A stretch of 58,323 nt of DNA from Enemella dayhoffiae (GTDB taxonomy: Bacteria; Actinomycetota; Actinomycetes; Propionibacteriales; Propionibacteriaceae): the NCBI RefSeq assembly GCF_002250625.1, contig NZ_NMVQ01000011.1, positions 1-58,323 on the forward strand. The letters run 5' to 3'. The notes below the pieces were generated by a model, which had not been told where the DNA came from, did no database searches, and saw nothing but the letters and a program-made list of their open reading frames with translations. Shown here piece after piece: positions 28,689 through 38,894 of the stretch (within the stretch, counting starts at the first letter, position 1; each line of letters starts with the position of its first letter). Made by a program: the position numbers and the translations under genes.

Positions 28689-31175
28689 ATGCCGGCACTC
28701 ACCCACGCCGAGGCCCTCGCCCGGGCCGCGCTGCTCACCGTGCAGCGCAGTGCGGTTGAACTGGATCTGACCGACCCCCTGTCTCCCACGTTCCACAGCA
28801 CCACGCGGATCGAGTTCGGCTGTGCCGAACCGGGCGCCGACACGTTCGTCGAGTTCGCCCCCGCAAGGCTTCTCTCGGCCACCCTCAACGGTCACCCGCT
28901 GCCGGTGGAATCCCTGTCCGAGTACCGATTGCCGCTGCCCGGACTGGCCCCGCAGAACACCCTCGAAGTGGTCGGCGAGATGGCGTACAGCAACGACGGC
29001 GAGGGCCTGCACCGCCACCTCGACCCGGCCGATGATGAGGCGTACCTCTATGCGATGAGCTTCCTGGATGCCGGTCCGCGCTGGTTCGCCAGCTTCGACC
29101 AGCCCGACCTGAAGTGCCCCTACACGATGCGCGTGCGCACCCCCGAGGGCTGGACGGCCCTCGGCAACGGTCGCTTCGCCGAGACAGAGCCCGGTCACTG
29201 GCAGATGCGACAGACGCCCCCACTGGCGTCCTATTTCGTCACCCTGGTCGCCGGACCGTACGCCTCGGTGCGGGCCGAGCACGACGGGATCGCCCTGGGT
29301 CTGCACGCGCGCCGCTCCCTTGCCGAGGCGCTGGAGCGGGAGTCGGCGGACATCCTCCGGGTGACCTGCCGGGCGTTCGACGCCTATCACGAGCTTTTCC
29401 AACGACGGTACGCCTTTGGCGACTATCACCAGGTGTTCGTACCCGACTTCAACGCCGGCGCGATGGAGAATCCGGGTTGCGTCACCCTGCGCGATCAGTA
29501 CCTGTTCCGCGGCTCCGTGACGGCTGCCGAACGGGCTCACAGGGCCGGCACGATCGTGCACGAGCTGGCCCATCAGTGGTTCGGCGACCTGGTCACCATG
29601 AGCTGGTGGGACGACCTGTGGCTGAACGAGTCCTTCGCGGAGTTGATGGCGCACTGGGTGTGCAGCGACTTCACCGACTATCCGCTGTGGGTCGAGTTCG
29701 GCATCCAGCGCAAGGACTGGGGGGCGATCGCCGACCAGGGGCCGGCCACCCACCCGGTGGCCGGAAACGGGGCGTACGACACCCAGCAGGCGCTCGCGCA
29801 GTTCGACGGAATCTCGTACGCCAAAGGTGCGGGGGTGCTGAAGCAGCTCCTGGTCAGCATGACGCCCGAGGTGTTTCTCACCGGCCTGCGCAGCTATTTC
29901 GCGGAATTTGAACACCGCAACGCAACCCTGGGTGACCTGATGGCCGCCTGGTCGGGCGCCGGCGCGGCGGAGCTGGCCGACTGGTCCGCGGCCTGGCTGG
30001 CGACCAGTGGCATGGACACCCTGGCCGTGGACGCCGACGGCGATCCCGAGACGTGGCAGCTCCGCCGTCGGCCGGGGGCGCCGCTCGAGCGGCGGCACGT
30101 CATCGAGGTGGTCAGCCTGGCGAGCGACGCTTCGGAGCGCGGGCGGTCGGAGATCCAGGTGGGGGACCGGCCGGCGCGGCCCACCTTGCCCGCGGGCTTC
30201 TGGGTGCCCGATGCGGGGGATTCCACCTGGGCGCGGATCCGCCCCTCGGCTCCGGTCGAACAGTGGCCGCCGCTGGCCCGGATCGCCGACTCGTCGGTCC
30301 GGGTGGTGCTGTGGAACAGCATCCGCGACCAGGTGCGCAATGCCGAACTGGATCCTGCGGTGGCGCTGCGGGTGGTCTGCGAGCAGCTGCTGGACGAGCC
30401 GGACGAGGTGGTGGTGACGGCTGTGCTGACCTGGGCGCACGGCGTCCTGGCCGGACCCTATGCGGCCCCGGCCGACCGCCCCGGCCGGTTGCGCCGCCTG
30501 GCCGTGCTGGGCCATCAGCTGTTGGAGGCCGCCGAGCACGGTTCGGATCGTCAGCTGGCCGCCTGGCGGGGGTTGCTGCGCTGCACCGACGACGTGGAAC
30601 TGTTGGAGGGTTGGCTTTCCGGTGTGAGCCTGCCACTCGGCCAGGAGCTGGACGCCGAACTGAGGTGGTCCGCGGTCTGGCGCCTGGCAACGCTGGCGGT
30701 CGGGCCGGCGGCACTCGGTCGGGCTCGGGAGGCGGTGGGGGAGGCATACGCCCTGGACCGCTCGGCGTCCGGTCGGGTGCACCGGGCGCGGGCCCTGGCG
30801 AGCCTGGCCGACCTGAGCTCCAAGGAGGAGGCGTTCCGGCTGCTGATGCACCCCTCCGAGCTCAGCGCCTATGAGTTGTACGCCGTGGCCGAAGGCTTCT
30901 TCGCGCCAGAACAGGCCCAGTTGACCGAGCCGTTCGTGCGCCGGTTCTTCACCGGCATCAACTCGACCGCGGCGTTCCGGCGCGGCTGGTCGCTGTCGCG
31001 ACTCGCCCTGCAGGCGTTCCCGGCCTCGGCCACCACGCGGGAAACCCTCGACCTGGCCGAAGGGACACTGGCCTCCGCCGATCTCGACCCACGGCTGCGC
31101 CGTCCCCTGATGGAGGCCACCGATCAGTTGCGGCGAGCTGTCACGTCGCTGGAACGGTTCGCCCCGGTGGGCTGA
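28689..31175 (+). CDS. pepN: Aminopeptidase N (M1 family)
   Basis: A complete 828-residue M1 aminopeptidase. The exopeptidase motif GAMENPG is near residue 257 and the zinc site HELAHQWFGDLVTM near 291, with the third ligand in LNESFAELMAHW. A TonB-independent C-terminal alpha-helical domain follows. It removes N-terminal amino acids from peptides in the cytosol and would process peptides brought in by the adjacent importer. The start is leaderless: TAGCGT (28677-28682) then six bases to ATG. Confidence 0.95.
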   Translation: MPALTHAEALARAALLTVQRSAVELDLTDPLSPTFHSTTRIEFGCAEPGADTFVEFAPARLLSATLNGHPLPVESLSEYRLPLPGLAPQNTLEVVGEMAYSNDGEGLHRHLDPADDEAYLYAMSFLDAGPRWFASFDQPDLKCPYTMRVRTPEGWTALGNGRFAETEPGHWQMRQTPPLASYFVTLVAGPYASVRAEHDGIALGLHARRSLAEALERESADILRVTCRAFDAYHELFQRRYAFGDYHQVFVPDFNAGAMENPGCVTLRDQYLFRGSVTAAERAHRAGTIVHELAHQWFGDLVTMSWWDDLWLNESFAELMAHWVCSDFTDYPLWVEFGIQRKDWGAIADQGPATHPVAGNGAYDTQQALAQFDGISYAKGAGVLKQLLVSMTPEVFLTGLRSYFAEFEHRNATLGDLMAAWSGAGAAELADWSAAWLATSGMDTLAVDADGDPETWQLRRRPGAPLERRHVIEVVSLASDASERGRSEIQVGDRPARPTLPAGFWVPDAGDSTWARIRPSAPVEQWPPLARIADSSVRVVLWNSIRDQVRNAELDPAVALRVVCEQLLDEPDEVVVTAVLTWAHGVLAGPYAAPADRPGRLRRLAVLGHQLLEAAEHGSDRQLAAWRGLLRCTDDVELLEGWLSGVSLPLGQELDAELRWSAVWRLATLAVGPAALGRAREAVGEAYALDRSASGRVHRARALASLADLSSKEEAFRLLMHPSELSAYELYAVAEGFFAPEQAQLTEPFVRRFFTGINSTAAFRRGWSLSRLALQAFPASATTRETLDLAEGTLASADLDPRLRRPLMEATDQLRRAVTSLERFAPVG

Positions 31176-31226
31176 CCCTGCGGGCGTGAGTTCGACGTGA
31201 AGCCGTAGCGACAGAAGTCCTTGTTT

Positions 31227-31242
31227 TGTGAAGAATTTCACA
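31227..31242. promoter_or_regulatory. CRP/GlxR-type cAMP-receptor operator
   Basis: TGTGAAGAATTTCACA is a full match to TGTGA-N6-TCACA, the binding pattern of Crp and of actinobacterial GlxR. It lies about 60 bp upstream of the predicted -35 box of the peptide-importer operon, a usual activator position. It is unusually AT-rich for this sequence. Confidence 0.7.
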
Positions 31243-31300
31243 TGTGACGGACCGTTCTGTTACCCCGAGGTCACAAATGGGTTGCGCTTTGGGGAGCCTC

Positions 31301-31329
31301 TTGTCACTGCCTCTGGGAATGCCATAGAA
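31301..31329 (+). promoter_or_regulatory. Predicted promoter of the peptide ABC operon
   Basis: TTGTCA, 17 bases, ATAGAA (31324-31329). This leaves a leader of about 85 nt before the ATG at 31420, so unlike its neighbours this operon is not leaderless. No clear riboswitch was recognised in the leader. Confidence 0.5.
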
Positions 31330-31419
31330 AAGGCGCAAGTTCGGTGCGCCCGCGTGATCGCGCGGGGCACTTCCCAGGCGTCCGCATAACGGGCGCCCCC
31401 CGATCTAGGGGACGAATTC

Positions 31420-33036
31420 ATGCGAGGACGCTCTCGCCTGATGGTCGCCGCAGCTTCGGCCAGCATCGTCGCGCTGGCTTTCAGCGCCTGCGGTGGCGGC
31501 GGCAACACGGGTGGCAACACTGGAGGCGGCAAGTCGGGCGGTGAGATCTCGATGCGTGGGTGCACGCCGCAGAACCCGCTGATCCCGGCCAACACCAACG
31601 AAGTGTGCGGTGGAAACGTGCTGGATGCCGTCACCGCCAAGCTGGTGCGCTACAACCCCGACACCGCAAAGCCCGAGAATGACCTCGCCGAGTCGATCAA
31701 GACCGACGACAACCAGAACTTCACCGTGAAGCTGAAGTCCGGCGCGAAGTTCTCCGACGGCACCCCCGTCAAGGCGGAAAACTTCGTCAAGGCCTGGAAC
31801 TTCTCCGCCCAGAAGAAGCAGGGTTACTTGTCCGGCTACTTCATGGAGCCGATCGAGGGCTACCTCGACGTGCACCCGGACGAGGGCGACGCCAAGTCCG
31901 AGCAGATGAGCGGGCTGAAGGTGGTTGACGAGACCACCTTCACCATCAAGACCACCAGCCCGGTGTCGAACCTGCCGCTGCGCCTCGGCTACACCGCCTT
32001 CGCCGCCCTGCCGGACTCGTTCTTCAAGGACCCCGAGGCCTACGGCAAGATGCCGGTCGGCGCCGGGCCGTTCAAGGTGACCCAGAACAACGAGCAGGCG
32101 ATCATCCTGGAGAAGGACGCCGGCTACACCGGCCCCAAGGCCGGCAAAGTGGACAAGGTCACCTACAAGATCTACAACGACGCCAACGCCGCCTACAACG
32201 ACGTCGTCGCGAACAACCTGGACTTCACCGACATCATCCCGGCCGACCAGCTGGTGGGGGACGCCTGGAAGGCCACCCTGCAGGGCCGCAGCGGTCAGAA
32301 GGAGTCCGGCGTCATCCAGTCGCTGGCGTTCTCGCCGAAGGACGAGCAGCTCAAGGATGTCCGCAAGCGTCAGGCGCTGTCGATGTCGCTGAACCGTGAC
32401 CTGGTCACCAAGACCATCTTCAACGGTTCCCGCGTCCCCGCGACCGGCTGGGTGTCCCCCGTGGTGGACGGCGCCAAGGCCGGCCAGTGCGGTGACGTCT
32501 GCAAGTATGACGAGGCCAAGGCCAAGCAGCTGTGGCAGGAGGCCGGCGGCTACAACGGTCCGCTGACCCTGGGCGTGAACGGTGACGGTGGCCACAAGCA
32601 GTGGGCCGACGCCGCCTGCAACAACTGGCGCACGGTGCTCGGGATCGACTGCCGCGTGGTGATCACCCCGAACTTCAAGACCCTGCGCAACCAGATCAAG
32701 AACGGCGAGCTCAAGGGCCTGTTCCGCTCCGGCTGGCAGATGGACTACCCGTCGATCGAGAACTTCCTGACTCCGATCTACAAGACCGGTGCCTCCTCGA
32801 ATGACTTCGACTACTCCAACCCGGCCTTCGACAAGAAGCTGGTCGAGGCGGACGCGGCCAAGGATCCGGACCAGGCGAACAAGCTGTACCAGGAGGCCGA
32901 GGCCATGCTGGCCAAGGACCTGCCGACGGTTCCGAAGTGGTACTCCTCCGTCCCGTACGGTCACTCCAACAAGGTGACCAACGTGAAGGTGACCCCCTTC
33001 GGCACCCTGGACCTCTCGTCCATCACGCTGAAGTGA
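31420..33036 (+). CDS. Oligopeptide ABC transporter substrate-binding lipoprotein
   Basis: A 538-residue family-5 extracellular binding protein (OppA/DppA type). The lipoprotein signal peptide ends LAFSAC with the lipidated Cys at 24, followed by a Gly-rich tether. Typical core pieces are DNQNFTVKLKSGAKFSDGTP, VKAENFVKAWNFSAQ and PVGAGPFKVTQNN. It captures peptides outside the membrane and hands them to the two permeases encoded next. A paralogue sits at the far end of the operon. Confidence 0.92.
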   Translation: MRGRSRLMVAAASASIVALAFSACGGGGNTGGNTGGGKSGGEISMRGCTPQNPLIPANTNEVCGGNVLDAVTAKLVRYNPDTAKPENDLAESIKTDDNQNFTVKLKSGAKFSDGTPVKAENFVKAWNFSAQKKQGYLSGYFMEPIEGYLDVHPDEGDAKSEQMSGLKVVDETTFTIKTTSPVSNLPLRLGYTAFAALPDSFFKDPEAYGKMPVGAGPFKVTQNNEQAIILEKDAGYTGPKAGKVDKVTYKIYNDANAAYNDVVANNLDFTDIIPADQLVGDAWKATLQGRSGQKESGVIQSLAFSPKDEQLKDVRKRQALSMSLNRDLVTKTIFNGSRVPATGWVSPVVDGAKAGQCGDVCKYDEAKAKQLWQEAGGYNGPLTLGVNGDGGHKQWADAACNNWRTVLGIDCRVVITPNFKTLRNQIKNGELKGLFRSGWQMDYPSIENFLTPIYKTGASSNDFDYSNPAFDKKLVEADAAKDPDQANKLYQEAEAMLAKDLPTVPKWYSSVPYGHSNKVTNVKVTPFGTLDLSSITLK

Positions 33037-33154
33037 CCCCATCCTGACCAGGTCTCGGCCCGTCGGCCCCGCCGGCGGGCCGAGACCTGCGTAAGGACCT
33101 ACCCCTGACCGTCCGGGCCGTGCACGTTCGGTGCGGTCGCGCAAAGGAGGCGTC

Positions 33155-34093
33155 ATGATCACCTACATCGTGCGTCGGTTGCTCCAGATGATCCCGGTGC
33201 TGATCGGCGCGACCTTCCTGCTCTTCGTCCTCGTCTACGCGCTGCCCGGCCAGCCCTGGGAGGGCCGCTGCGGTGAGCGGCCGTGTGATGCGGCGTACAT
33301 CGAGAAGTTCAAGCAGGACTACAATCTCGACAAACCGATCCTCGTCCAGTATGTGATGTACCTGGGAAAGCTGCTGCAGGGTGACCTGGGCGTCAACTTC
33401 TATCAGAACCAGGTGTCCGCCGAGTTGGCGCAGCGGTTCCCGACCACCTTCACCCTGGCCATCATGGCCATCCTGATGGAGATCGTGATCGGGATCACCC
33501 TCGGCGTGATCGCTGGGATCACCAAGGGCAAGTTGCCCGATCTGCTGATCACGATCCTCACCCTGGTGCTGATCTCGATGCCGGTGTTCGTGATCGGCGG
33601 TCTGTTCCAGATGACCCTCGGTCTCAAGCTGCAGCTCTTCCCTGTGACAGCACAGAACGGGCCGGCGTCGCCGGAACTGATCTATTCGCTGGTGATGCCG
33701 GCGATGGTGCTGGCGTGTCTGCAGATCGCCTACATCACCCGGCTGACCAGAACCTCCCTGGTCGAGAACCTGCGCGCCGACTATGTGCGGACCGCCAAGG
33801 CGAAAGGGCTGTCCCGCAACAGAACCGTCGGCGTGCACACCCTGCGCAACTCGCTGGTTCCGGTGGTCACCCAGATCGGCATCGATCTCGGCGTCCTGAT
33901 GGGTGGCGCGATCGTCACCGAACGCATCTTCAACATCAATGGAATCGGCTTCTTCATCTTCCGCTCCATCGACCAGCAGGATGGCGTCTCGGTGGTCGGA
34001 GCGGTGACCGTGCTGGTGCTCATCTACCTGCTCGCCAACCTGATCGTGGACGTGCTGTACGGATTCCTGGACCCGAGGATCAGCCATGACTGA
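33155..34093 (+). CDS. Oligopeptide ABC transporter permease (OppB/DppB type)
   Basis: A 312-residue permease starting MITYIVRRLLQMIPVLIGAT, the typical DppB beginning. About six membrane helices are visible. The ATPase-contact loop contains DYVRTAKAKGLSRNRTVGVH (the EAA-like motif). ATG 33155 follows AAAGGAGG. It overlaps the next permease by 8 bp and forms the heterodimeric channel with it. Confidence 0.93.
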   Translation: MITYIVRRLLQMIPVLIGATFLLFVLVYALPGQPWEGRCGERPCDAAYIEKFKQDYNLDKPILVQYVMYLGKLLQGDLGVNFYQNQVSAELAQRFPTTFTLAIMAILMEIVIGITLGVIAGITKGKLPDLLITILTLVLISMPVFVIGGLFQMTLGLKLQLFPVTAQNGPASPELIYSLVMPAMVLACLQIAYITRLTRTSLVENLRADYVRTAKAKGLSRNRTVGVHTLRNSLVPVVTQIGIDLGVLMGGAIVTERIFNINGIGFFIFRSIDQQDGVSVVGAVTVLVLIYLLANLIVDVLYGFLDPRISHD

Positions 34094-35045
34094 GGCTCAA
34101 GTGACAACCGACCCGACGCCCGCCGACAACCACTCCAGCGCGGCCGATCGTCCCAACGCCAAGCCCGACAAGGCGCGCTCGCTGTGGGGGGATGCCTGGT
34201 TGGAGCTGCGCCGCAGCCCGATGTTCTGGATCGCGGCATTGCTGATCGTGATCGTCGTGGTGATGGCGATCGCGCCGACCCTGTTCACCCGGGTGGACCC
34301 CTACTACTGCGACCTGAACAACTCGCTGAAGAAGCCGGGGCAGAACGGCGCGCTGTTCGGCTACACCCTGCAGGGCTGTGACGTCTTCGCCCGGACCGTG
34401 CACGGGGCGCGATCCTCGGTGCTGGTGGGTCTGCTCGCCACCATCGGCACGCTGGTGCTGGGCTCGCTGATCGGCATCGTGGCAGGATTCTTCGGCGGCT
34501 GGCTGGATGTGGTGCTGTCCCGGATCGGCGACATCTTCTTCGCCATCCCGTTGCTGCTCGGCGGCATCATCATCCTCTACACCTTCCCGAACAAGCTGAA
34601 CACCCCCTACATGGTGGTCGTGCTGAAGGTGGTCGCGGCGATCGTCGTGCTGGGCTGGCCGACCATCGCGCGGTTGATGCGATCCTCGGTGCTGCAGGTG
34701 AAACCGACCGACTACGTGCAGGCGGGGCGGGCGCTGGGCGCCGGCGCACCGCGACTGATCATCAGCCACGTGCTGCCGAACGCGTTCGCGCCGGCGGTGG
34801 TCGTGGCCACGATCAACCTGGGCGCCTACATCGCCACCGAGGCGACGCTGTCCTTCCTTGGCATCGGACTGCAACCTCCGGTGATCTCCTGGGGTGTGGA
34901 CATCTCCGAGGCGTCCGGGATCGGCTACATCGCCGCGGCACCGCACATGCTGCTCGTCCCGTCGGCGTTCCTGTCTGTGACCGTGCTCGGCTTCATCCTG
35001 CTGGGCGAGTCGATCCGCGACGCCCTCGATCCGAAGCTGCGCTGA
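34086..35045 (+). CDS. Oligopeptide ABC transporter permease (OppC/DppC type)
   Basis: A 319-residue permease. A ~35-residue polar N-terminus precedes the first helix (SPMFWIAALLIVIVVVMAIA). An extracytoplasmic loop follows, then five helices starting SSVLVGLLATIGTLVLGSLI. The ATPase-contact loop holds DYVQAGRALGAGAPRLIISH. It ends LGESIRDALDPKLR, typical of DppC. Its start lies inside the end of the first permease gene, indicating coupling. Confidence 0.93.
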   Translation: MTEAQVTTDPTPADNHSSAADRPNAKPDKARSLWGDAWLELRRSPMFWIAALLIVIVVVMAIAPTLFTRVDPYYCDLNNSLKKPGQNGALFGYTLQGCDVFARTVHGARSSVLVGLLATIGTLVLGSLIGIVAGFFGGWLDVVLSRIGDIFFAIPLLLGGIIILYTFPNKLNTPYMVVVLKVVAAIVVLGWPTIARLMRSSVLQVKPTDYVQAGRALGAGAPRLIISHVLPNAFAPAVVVATINLGAYIATEATLSFLGIGLQPPVISWGVDISEASGIGYIAAAPHMLLVPSAFLSVTVLGFILLGESIRDALDPKLR

Positions 35046-35056
35046 GAGGAATCACG

Positions 35057-36148
35057 ATGTCCAAGAGTGAAACCCTGGGCTCCGGCAGGCCGGCGGAGCG
35101 GATCGACGAGCGGCGCAACAGGTGGCAGCCGGTCGACGGCCGACTGCTCGAGGTGGCCGACCTGCACGTGGAGTTCCGCACCCGCGATGGCGTGGCCAGG
35201 GCGATCAACGGGGTGAACTTCACCCTCGACGAGTCCGAAACCCTTGCCATCCTTGGCGAATCGGGCTCCGGCAAGTCGGTGACCGCGCAGGCGATCATGC
35301 AGATCCTGGACACTCCGCCGGGCTACATCACCGGCGGCCAGGTCCGCTACTGCGGGACCGATCTGCTGAAGCTGCCGGAGAAGCAGATGCGCACCGTCCG
35401 CGGTCCGGAGATCTCGATGATCTTCCAGGATGCGCTGTCCTCGTTGAATCCGGTGTTCCCGGTGGGTTGGCAGATCGCCGAGATGTTCCGGCTACACCGT
35501 GGGATGAACAAGACGGACTCTCTGCAGCAGGCGGTGCGCCTGATGGAGAAGGTGAACATCCCGGCCGCCAAGGAACGCGTCCGGGCCTACCCGCACCAGT
35601 TCTCCGGTGGCATGCGACAGCGGATCATGATCGCCATGGCGATCGCCCTCGATCCGGCGGTACTGATCGCCGACGAGCCGACCACGGCACTGGATGTGAC
35701 CGTGCAGGCGCAGATCATGTCGCTGCTCAAGGAGCTCCAGGAGGAGCGGAAGATGGGCCTGATCCTGATCACCCACGACCTCGGCGTGGTCGCCGACGTG
35801 GCCGATCGGATCGCGGTGATGTACGCCGGCCGACTCGTCGAGACCGCCGACGTGTTCGAGCTGTACGCCAAGCCGGGACACCCGTACACAAAGGGATTGC
35901 TGGATTCCATCCCGCGGCTGGACCAGAAGGGGCAGACGCTTTCGGCGATCGGTGGGTTGCCACCCAACCTGCTGCGCATCCCCGAGGGGTGCGCCTTCAA
36001 CCCGCGCTGCGCGTACGCCACCGACCACTGCCGCCGGGGCACTCCGCCGCCGCTGATCGAGATCGGCCAGGAGCGCGCCAGCGCCTGCTACTACGCCGAG
36101 CAGGTGCACGCAGGCGTTGCTCCCGAAGAGATCAAGGAGATTCGATGA
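35057..36148 (+). CDS. Oligopeptide ABC transporter ATPase (OppD/DppD type)
   Basis: A 363-residue ATPase with Walker [13 protein letters not shown], signature [16 protein letters not shown] and Walker [14 protein letters not shown]. The C-terminal oligopeptide-transporter extension has the Cys-rich motif [16 protein letters not shown] found in DppD/OppF proteins, where it can hold an Fe-S cluster. The N-terminus has about 30 extra residues before the first beta strand. It overlaps the next ATPase gene by 4 bp. Confidence 0.94.
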   Translation: MSKSETLGSGRPAERIDERRNRWQPVDGRLLEVADLHVEFRTRDGVARAINGVNFTLDESETLAILGESGSGKSVTAQAIMQILDTPPGYITGGQVRYCGTDLLKLPEKQMRTVRGPEISMIFQDALSSLNPVFPVGWQIAEMFRLHRGMNKTDSLQQAVRLMEKVNIPAAKERVRAYPHQFSGGMRQRIMIAMAIALDPAVLIADEPTTALDVTVQAQIMSLLKELQEERKMGLILITHDLGVVADVADRIAVMYAGRLVETADVFELYAKPGHPYTKGLLDSIPRLDQKGQTLSAIGGLPPNLLRIPEGCAFNPRCAYATDHCRRGTPPPLIEIGQERASACYYAEQVHAGVAPEEIKEIR

Positions 36149-37182
36149 CCTTCGAGCCCTATCCCACCGACGGGGGCGGCCGGGAGCCCATCCTGTCGGC
36201 CCGCGGCCTGGTCAAGCACTACCCGATCAAGCGGGGCGTGCTGCGGCGTACCGTCGGGCACGTCAAGGCCGTCGACGGGGTCTCCTTCGACCTCTATCCC
36301 GGCGAAACCCTCGGCATCGTTGGGGAATCCGGCTGCGGCAAGTCCACCCTCGGCCGGCTGCTGATGCGGCTCGAGGAGCCGACCGCCGGAGAGGTGCACT
36401 TCAACGGGTTGAGCATGCAAGCCCAGTCCGGCGGAGCGATGCGCCGGATGCGACGCGACATCCAAATCGTCTTTCAGGACCCGTACACCTCGCTGAACCC
36501 GCGCAAGACCGTCGGCGACATCATCGGGGAGGCGTACGACATCCACCCCGACGCGGTACCGAAGGGCGGGCGACGCCAGCGGGTGCAGGAACTGCTGGAC
36601 CTGGTCGGGCTCAACCCCGAGCACATCAACCGCTATCCGCACCAGTTCTCCGGTGGGCAGCGTCAGCGGGTCGGCATCGCCCGCGGAATCGCGCTGAACC
36701 CGAAGGTGCTGATCTGCGACGAGCCGGTGTCCGCGCTGGACGTGTCGGTGCAGGCGCAGGTGGTGAACCTGATGGAGAAGCTGCAGGACGAGCTCGGCCT
36801 GGCGTACATCTTCATCGCCCACGACCTGTCGGTGGTGCGCCACATCTCCGACCGGGTCGGGGTGATGTATCTGGGCAAGATGGTCGAGCTGGGTGATGAG
36901 GACCAGATCTATTCCCACCCTACCCACCCCTACACCCAGGCGCTGCTGTCGGCGGTGCCGGTGCCGGATCCGACCCGTCGCGACAAGAAGCAGCAGATCG
37001 TGCTCACCGGCGACGTGCCCAGCCCGGCCAACCCGCCCAACGGCTGCCGCTTCCACACCCGATGCTGGCGGGCCGAGGAGAAGTGTCGGATCGAGGAGCC
37101 GCTGCTCGAGCCGCGCGAGGACGGCGTACGCCAGCACGAGTCGGCCTGTCACTTCGCCCGCCCGCGGGATGTGCTCGCCTGA
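36145..37182 (+). CDS. Oligopeptide ABC transporter ATPase (OppF/DppF type)
   Basis: A 345-residue ATPase. The opening [16 protein letters not shown] is typical of OppF. Walker A is [15 protein letters not shown], signature [16 protein letters not shown], Walker [14 protein letters not shown]. The C-terminal Cys motif [16 protein letters not shown] is present. It pairs with the preceding ATPase. The ATG at 36145 overlaps the previous stop. Confidence 0.94.
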   Translation: MTFEPYPTDGGGREPILSARGLVKHYPIKRGVLRRTVGHVKAVDGVSFDLYPGETLGIVGESGCGKSTLGRLLMRLEEPTAGEVHFNGLSMQAQSGGAMRRMRRDIQIVFQDPYTSLNPRKTVGDIIGEAYDIHPDAVPKGGRRQRVQELLDLVGLNPEHINRYPHQFSGGQRQRVGIARGIALNPKVLICDEPVSALDVSVQAQVVNLMEKLQDELGLAYIFIAHDLSVVRHISDRVGVMYLGKMVELGDEDQIYSHPTHPYTQALLSAVPVPDPTRRDKKQQIVLTGDVPSPANPPNGCRFHTRCWRAEEKCRIEEPLLEPREDGVRQHESACHFARPRDVLA

Positions 37183-37223
37183 TCAGTTGCCCGCTAAGAT
37201 CGACCGACGATCGGAGGAGGGTG

Positions 37224-38873
37224 ATGAAGCGGCGGCTGTTGCTGGGGTTGGTGGCGTTGGTGCCCCTGGCCGGCTGTACCGGTCAGCCCTCCAGCCCGAC
37301 CAATCCGCAGTTGCCGGTGAGCACCGCCAAGGCCTCCGGCGAGGTCGTGATCCGCGGTTGTACGCCGCTGCGGCCGCTGTTGCCGGCGGACACCCTGGAC
37401 AGTTGCGGGCTGCGCATCCTGGACGGCCTGACCGCGCGGCTCTATCGCGGGAACACCGAGACCGGCGTGCCCGAGGCCGACCTGGCTGATTCGGTGGACA
37501 CCACCGATTCGCAGACGTTCACGGTACGCCTGGCCCGCGGCCGGTTCTTCCACGACGGGACCGAGGTCCGCGCCCGCAACTTCGTCGCGGCGTGGAACTG
37601 GGCGGCGTACGGCCCGAACAAGATGTCCGGGCAGACCTTCTTCAGTCCCATCGAAGGGGCGGACAAGATGGCGTGCGCCCCCGAGCGACCCTGTTCCAAG
37701 GACGGCCGCCCGACGGCGCTGAGCGGGTTGAAGGTGCTGGACGACTACACCTTCACCGTGAAGACGGCCCGGCCGCTGACCGACTTCGCGGCACGCGTGA
37801 GCCACCCGGTGTTCTCCCCGCTCCCGGACGCGTTCTTCCCCGAGGACGAGGGCAAGGAGACCTTCGGCAAGCTGCCGGTGGGTGCTGGGCCGTTCAAGAT
37901 CGCCAGCAGCACGCCGAGCGAGTTCGCGTTGGAGGCGTTCGACAACTACACCGGCCGCTACCCGGCCCAGGTCCGTCGGGTGACCCTGCGGATGTACGAC
38001 GAGACGGTGCGCAATTTCGATCTCTCCCGGGCGTACAACGACGTCGTCGCCAACCGGCTCGACTTCACCGACGTGATCCCCAGCGACCAGCTGATCGACG
38101 AGCAGTGGCACAAGGACATGCCGGGGCGTTGGTCGAAGAAGGACATCAAACGGGTCGATCAACTCACCTACGACATGACCGACCCGCAGCTGGCCTCGCC
38201 GCGGCTGCGTCGGGCAATCTCGATGGCCGTCGACCGGGAGGCGCTGGCCCGACAGGTGTTCACCAACACCCGTAACCCGGCCACCAGCTGGGTCTCTCCG
38301 CTGGTGCCCGGATATCGCACCGACGCCTGCGGCCCGACCTGCGTCTATGACCCGGTGCAGGCGCGCAACCTCTACGAGGCTGCGGGAGAGTACAAGGGTG
38401 AGTTCTTCATCACCGTGAACGCGGACGGCGGCAACAAGCAGTGGGCCGACGCCCTGTGCAACCAGCTGAAGAACGCGCTGGAACTCGACTGCCAGGTGCG
38501 GCTGCTGGGCAACCAGGCCCAGGTGCTGAAGCAGCTGCAGCAGGGCCGGCTCGGCGGGCTGGTGCTGACCGGTGGGGTGGCCACCTACCTCTCCCCGGAG
38601 CCCTACCTGACCCCGTTCCGCTCCGACTCGTTCAGCAACCTCGGCCGCTACAGCAACGTGGCCTACGACCAGCGGGTGCGCGCCGCAGCCGGCGCCACCT
38701 CCCAGGCGGCCGCCAACGACGCGTACCGCCAGGCCGAGGAGCAGCTGACCCTCGATCCGCCGTCGGTGCCGCTGTGGGTGTCCACCAACCCCGTCGCCTG
38801 GTCCAACCGGGTCAGCGATGTGAAGGTGACCACCTACGGCACCCTCGATCTCAGCAGCGTCCGGGTCAAGTGA
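37224..38873 (+). CDS. Second peptide ABC transporter substrate-binding lipoprotein
   Basis: A 549-residue family-5 binding protein with a short signal peptide MKRRLLLGLVALVPLAGC (lipidated Cys18). It is paralogous to the first receptor of the operon: both begin their mature part with G-E-x-x-x-R-G-C-T-P and share G-A-G-P-F-K, Y-N-D-V-V-A-N and T-L-D-L-S-S near the end. GGAGGAGGG precedes the ATG, and a TAAGAT box about 27 bp upstream could give it its own promoter. The pair probably widens the peptide range of one transporter. Confidence 0.9.
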   Translation: MKRRLLLGLVALVPLAGCTGQPSSPTNPQLPVSTAKASGEVVIRGCTPLRPLLPADTLDSCGLRILDGLTARLYRGNTETGVPEADLADSVDTTDSQTFTVRLARGRFFHDGTEVRARNFVAAWNWAAYGPNKMSGQTFFSPIEGADKMACAPERPCSKDGRPTALSGLKVLDDYTFTVKTARPLTDFAARVSHPVFSPLPDAFFPEDEGKETFGKLPVGAGPFKIASSTPSEFALEAFDNYTGRYPAQVRRVTLRMYDETVRNFDLSRAYNDVVANRLDFTDVIPSDQLIDEQWHKDMPGRWSKKDIKRVDQLTYDMTDPQLASPRLRRAISMAVDREALARQVFTNTRNPATSWVSPLVPGYRTDACGPTCVYDPVQARNLYEAAGEYKGEFFITVNADGGNKQWADALCNQLKNALELDCQVRLLGNQAQVLKQLQQGRLGGLVLTGGVATYLSPEPYLTPFRSDSFSNLGRYSNVAYDQRVRAAAGATSQAAANDAYRQAEEQLTLDPPSVPLWVSTNPVAWSNRVSDVKVTTYGTLDLSSVRVK

Positions 38874-38894
38874 CGTCTCTATAGGCTGGAGCCC

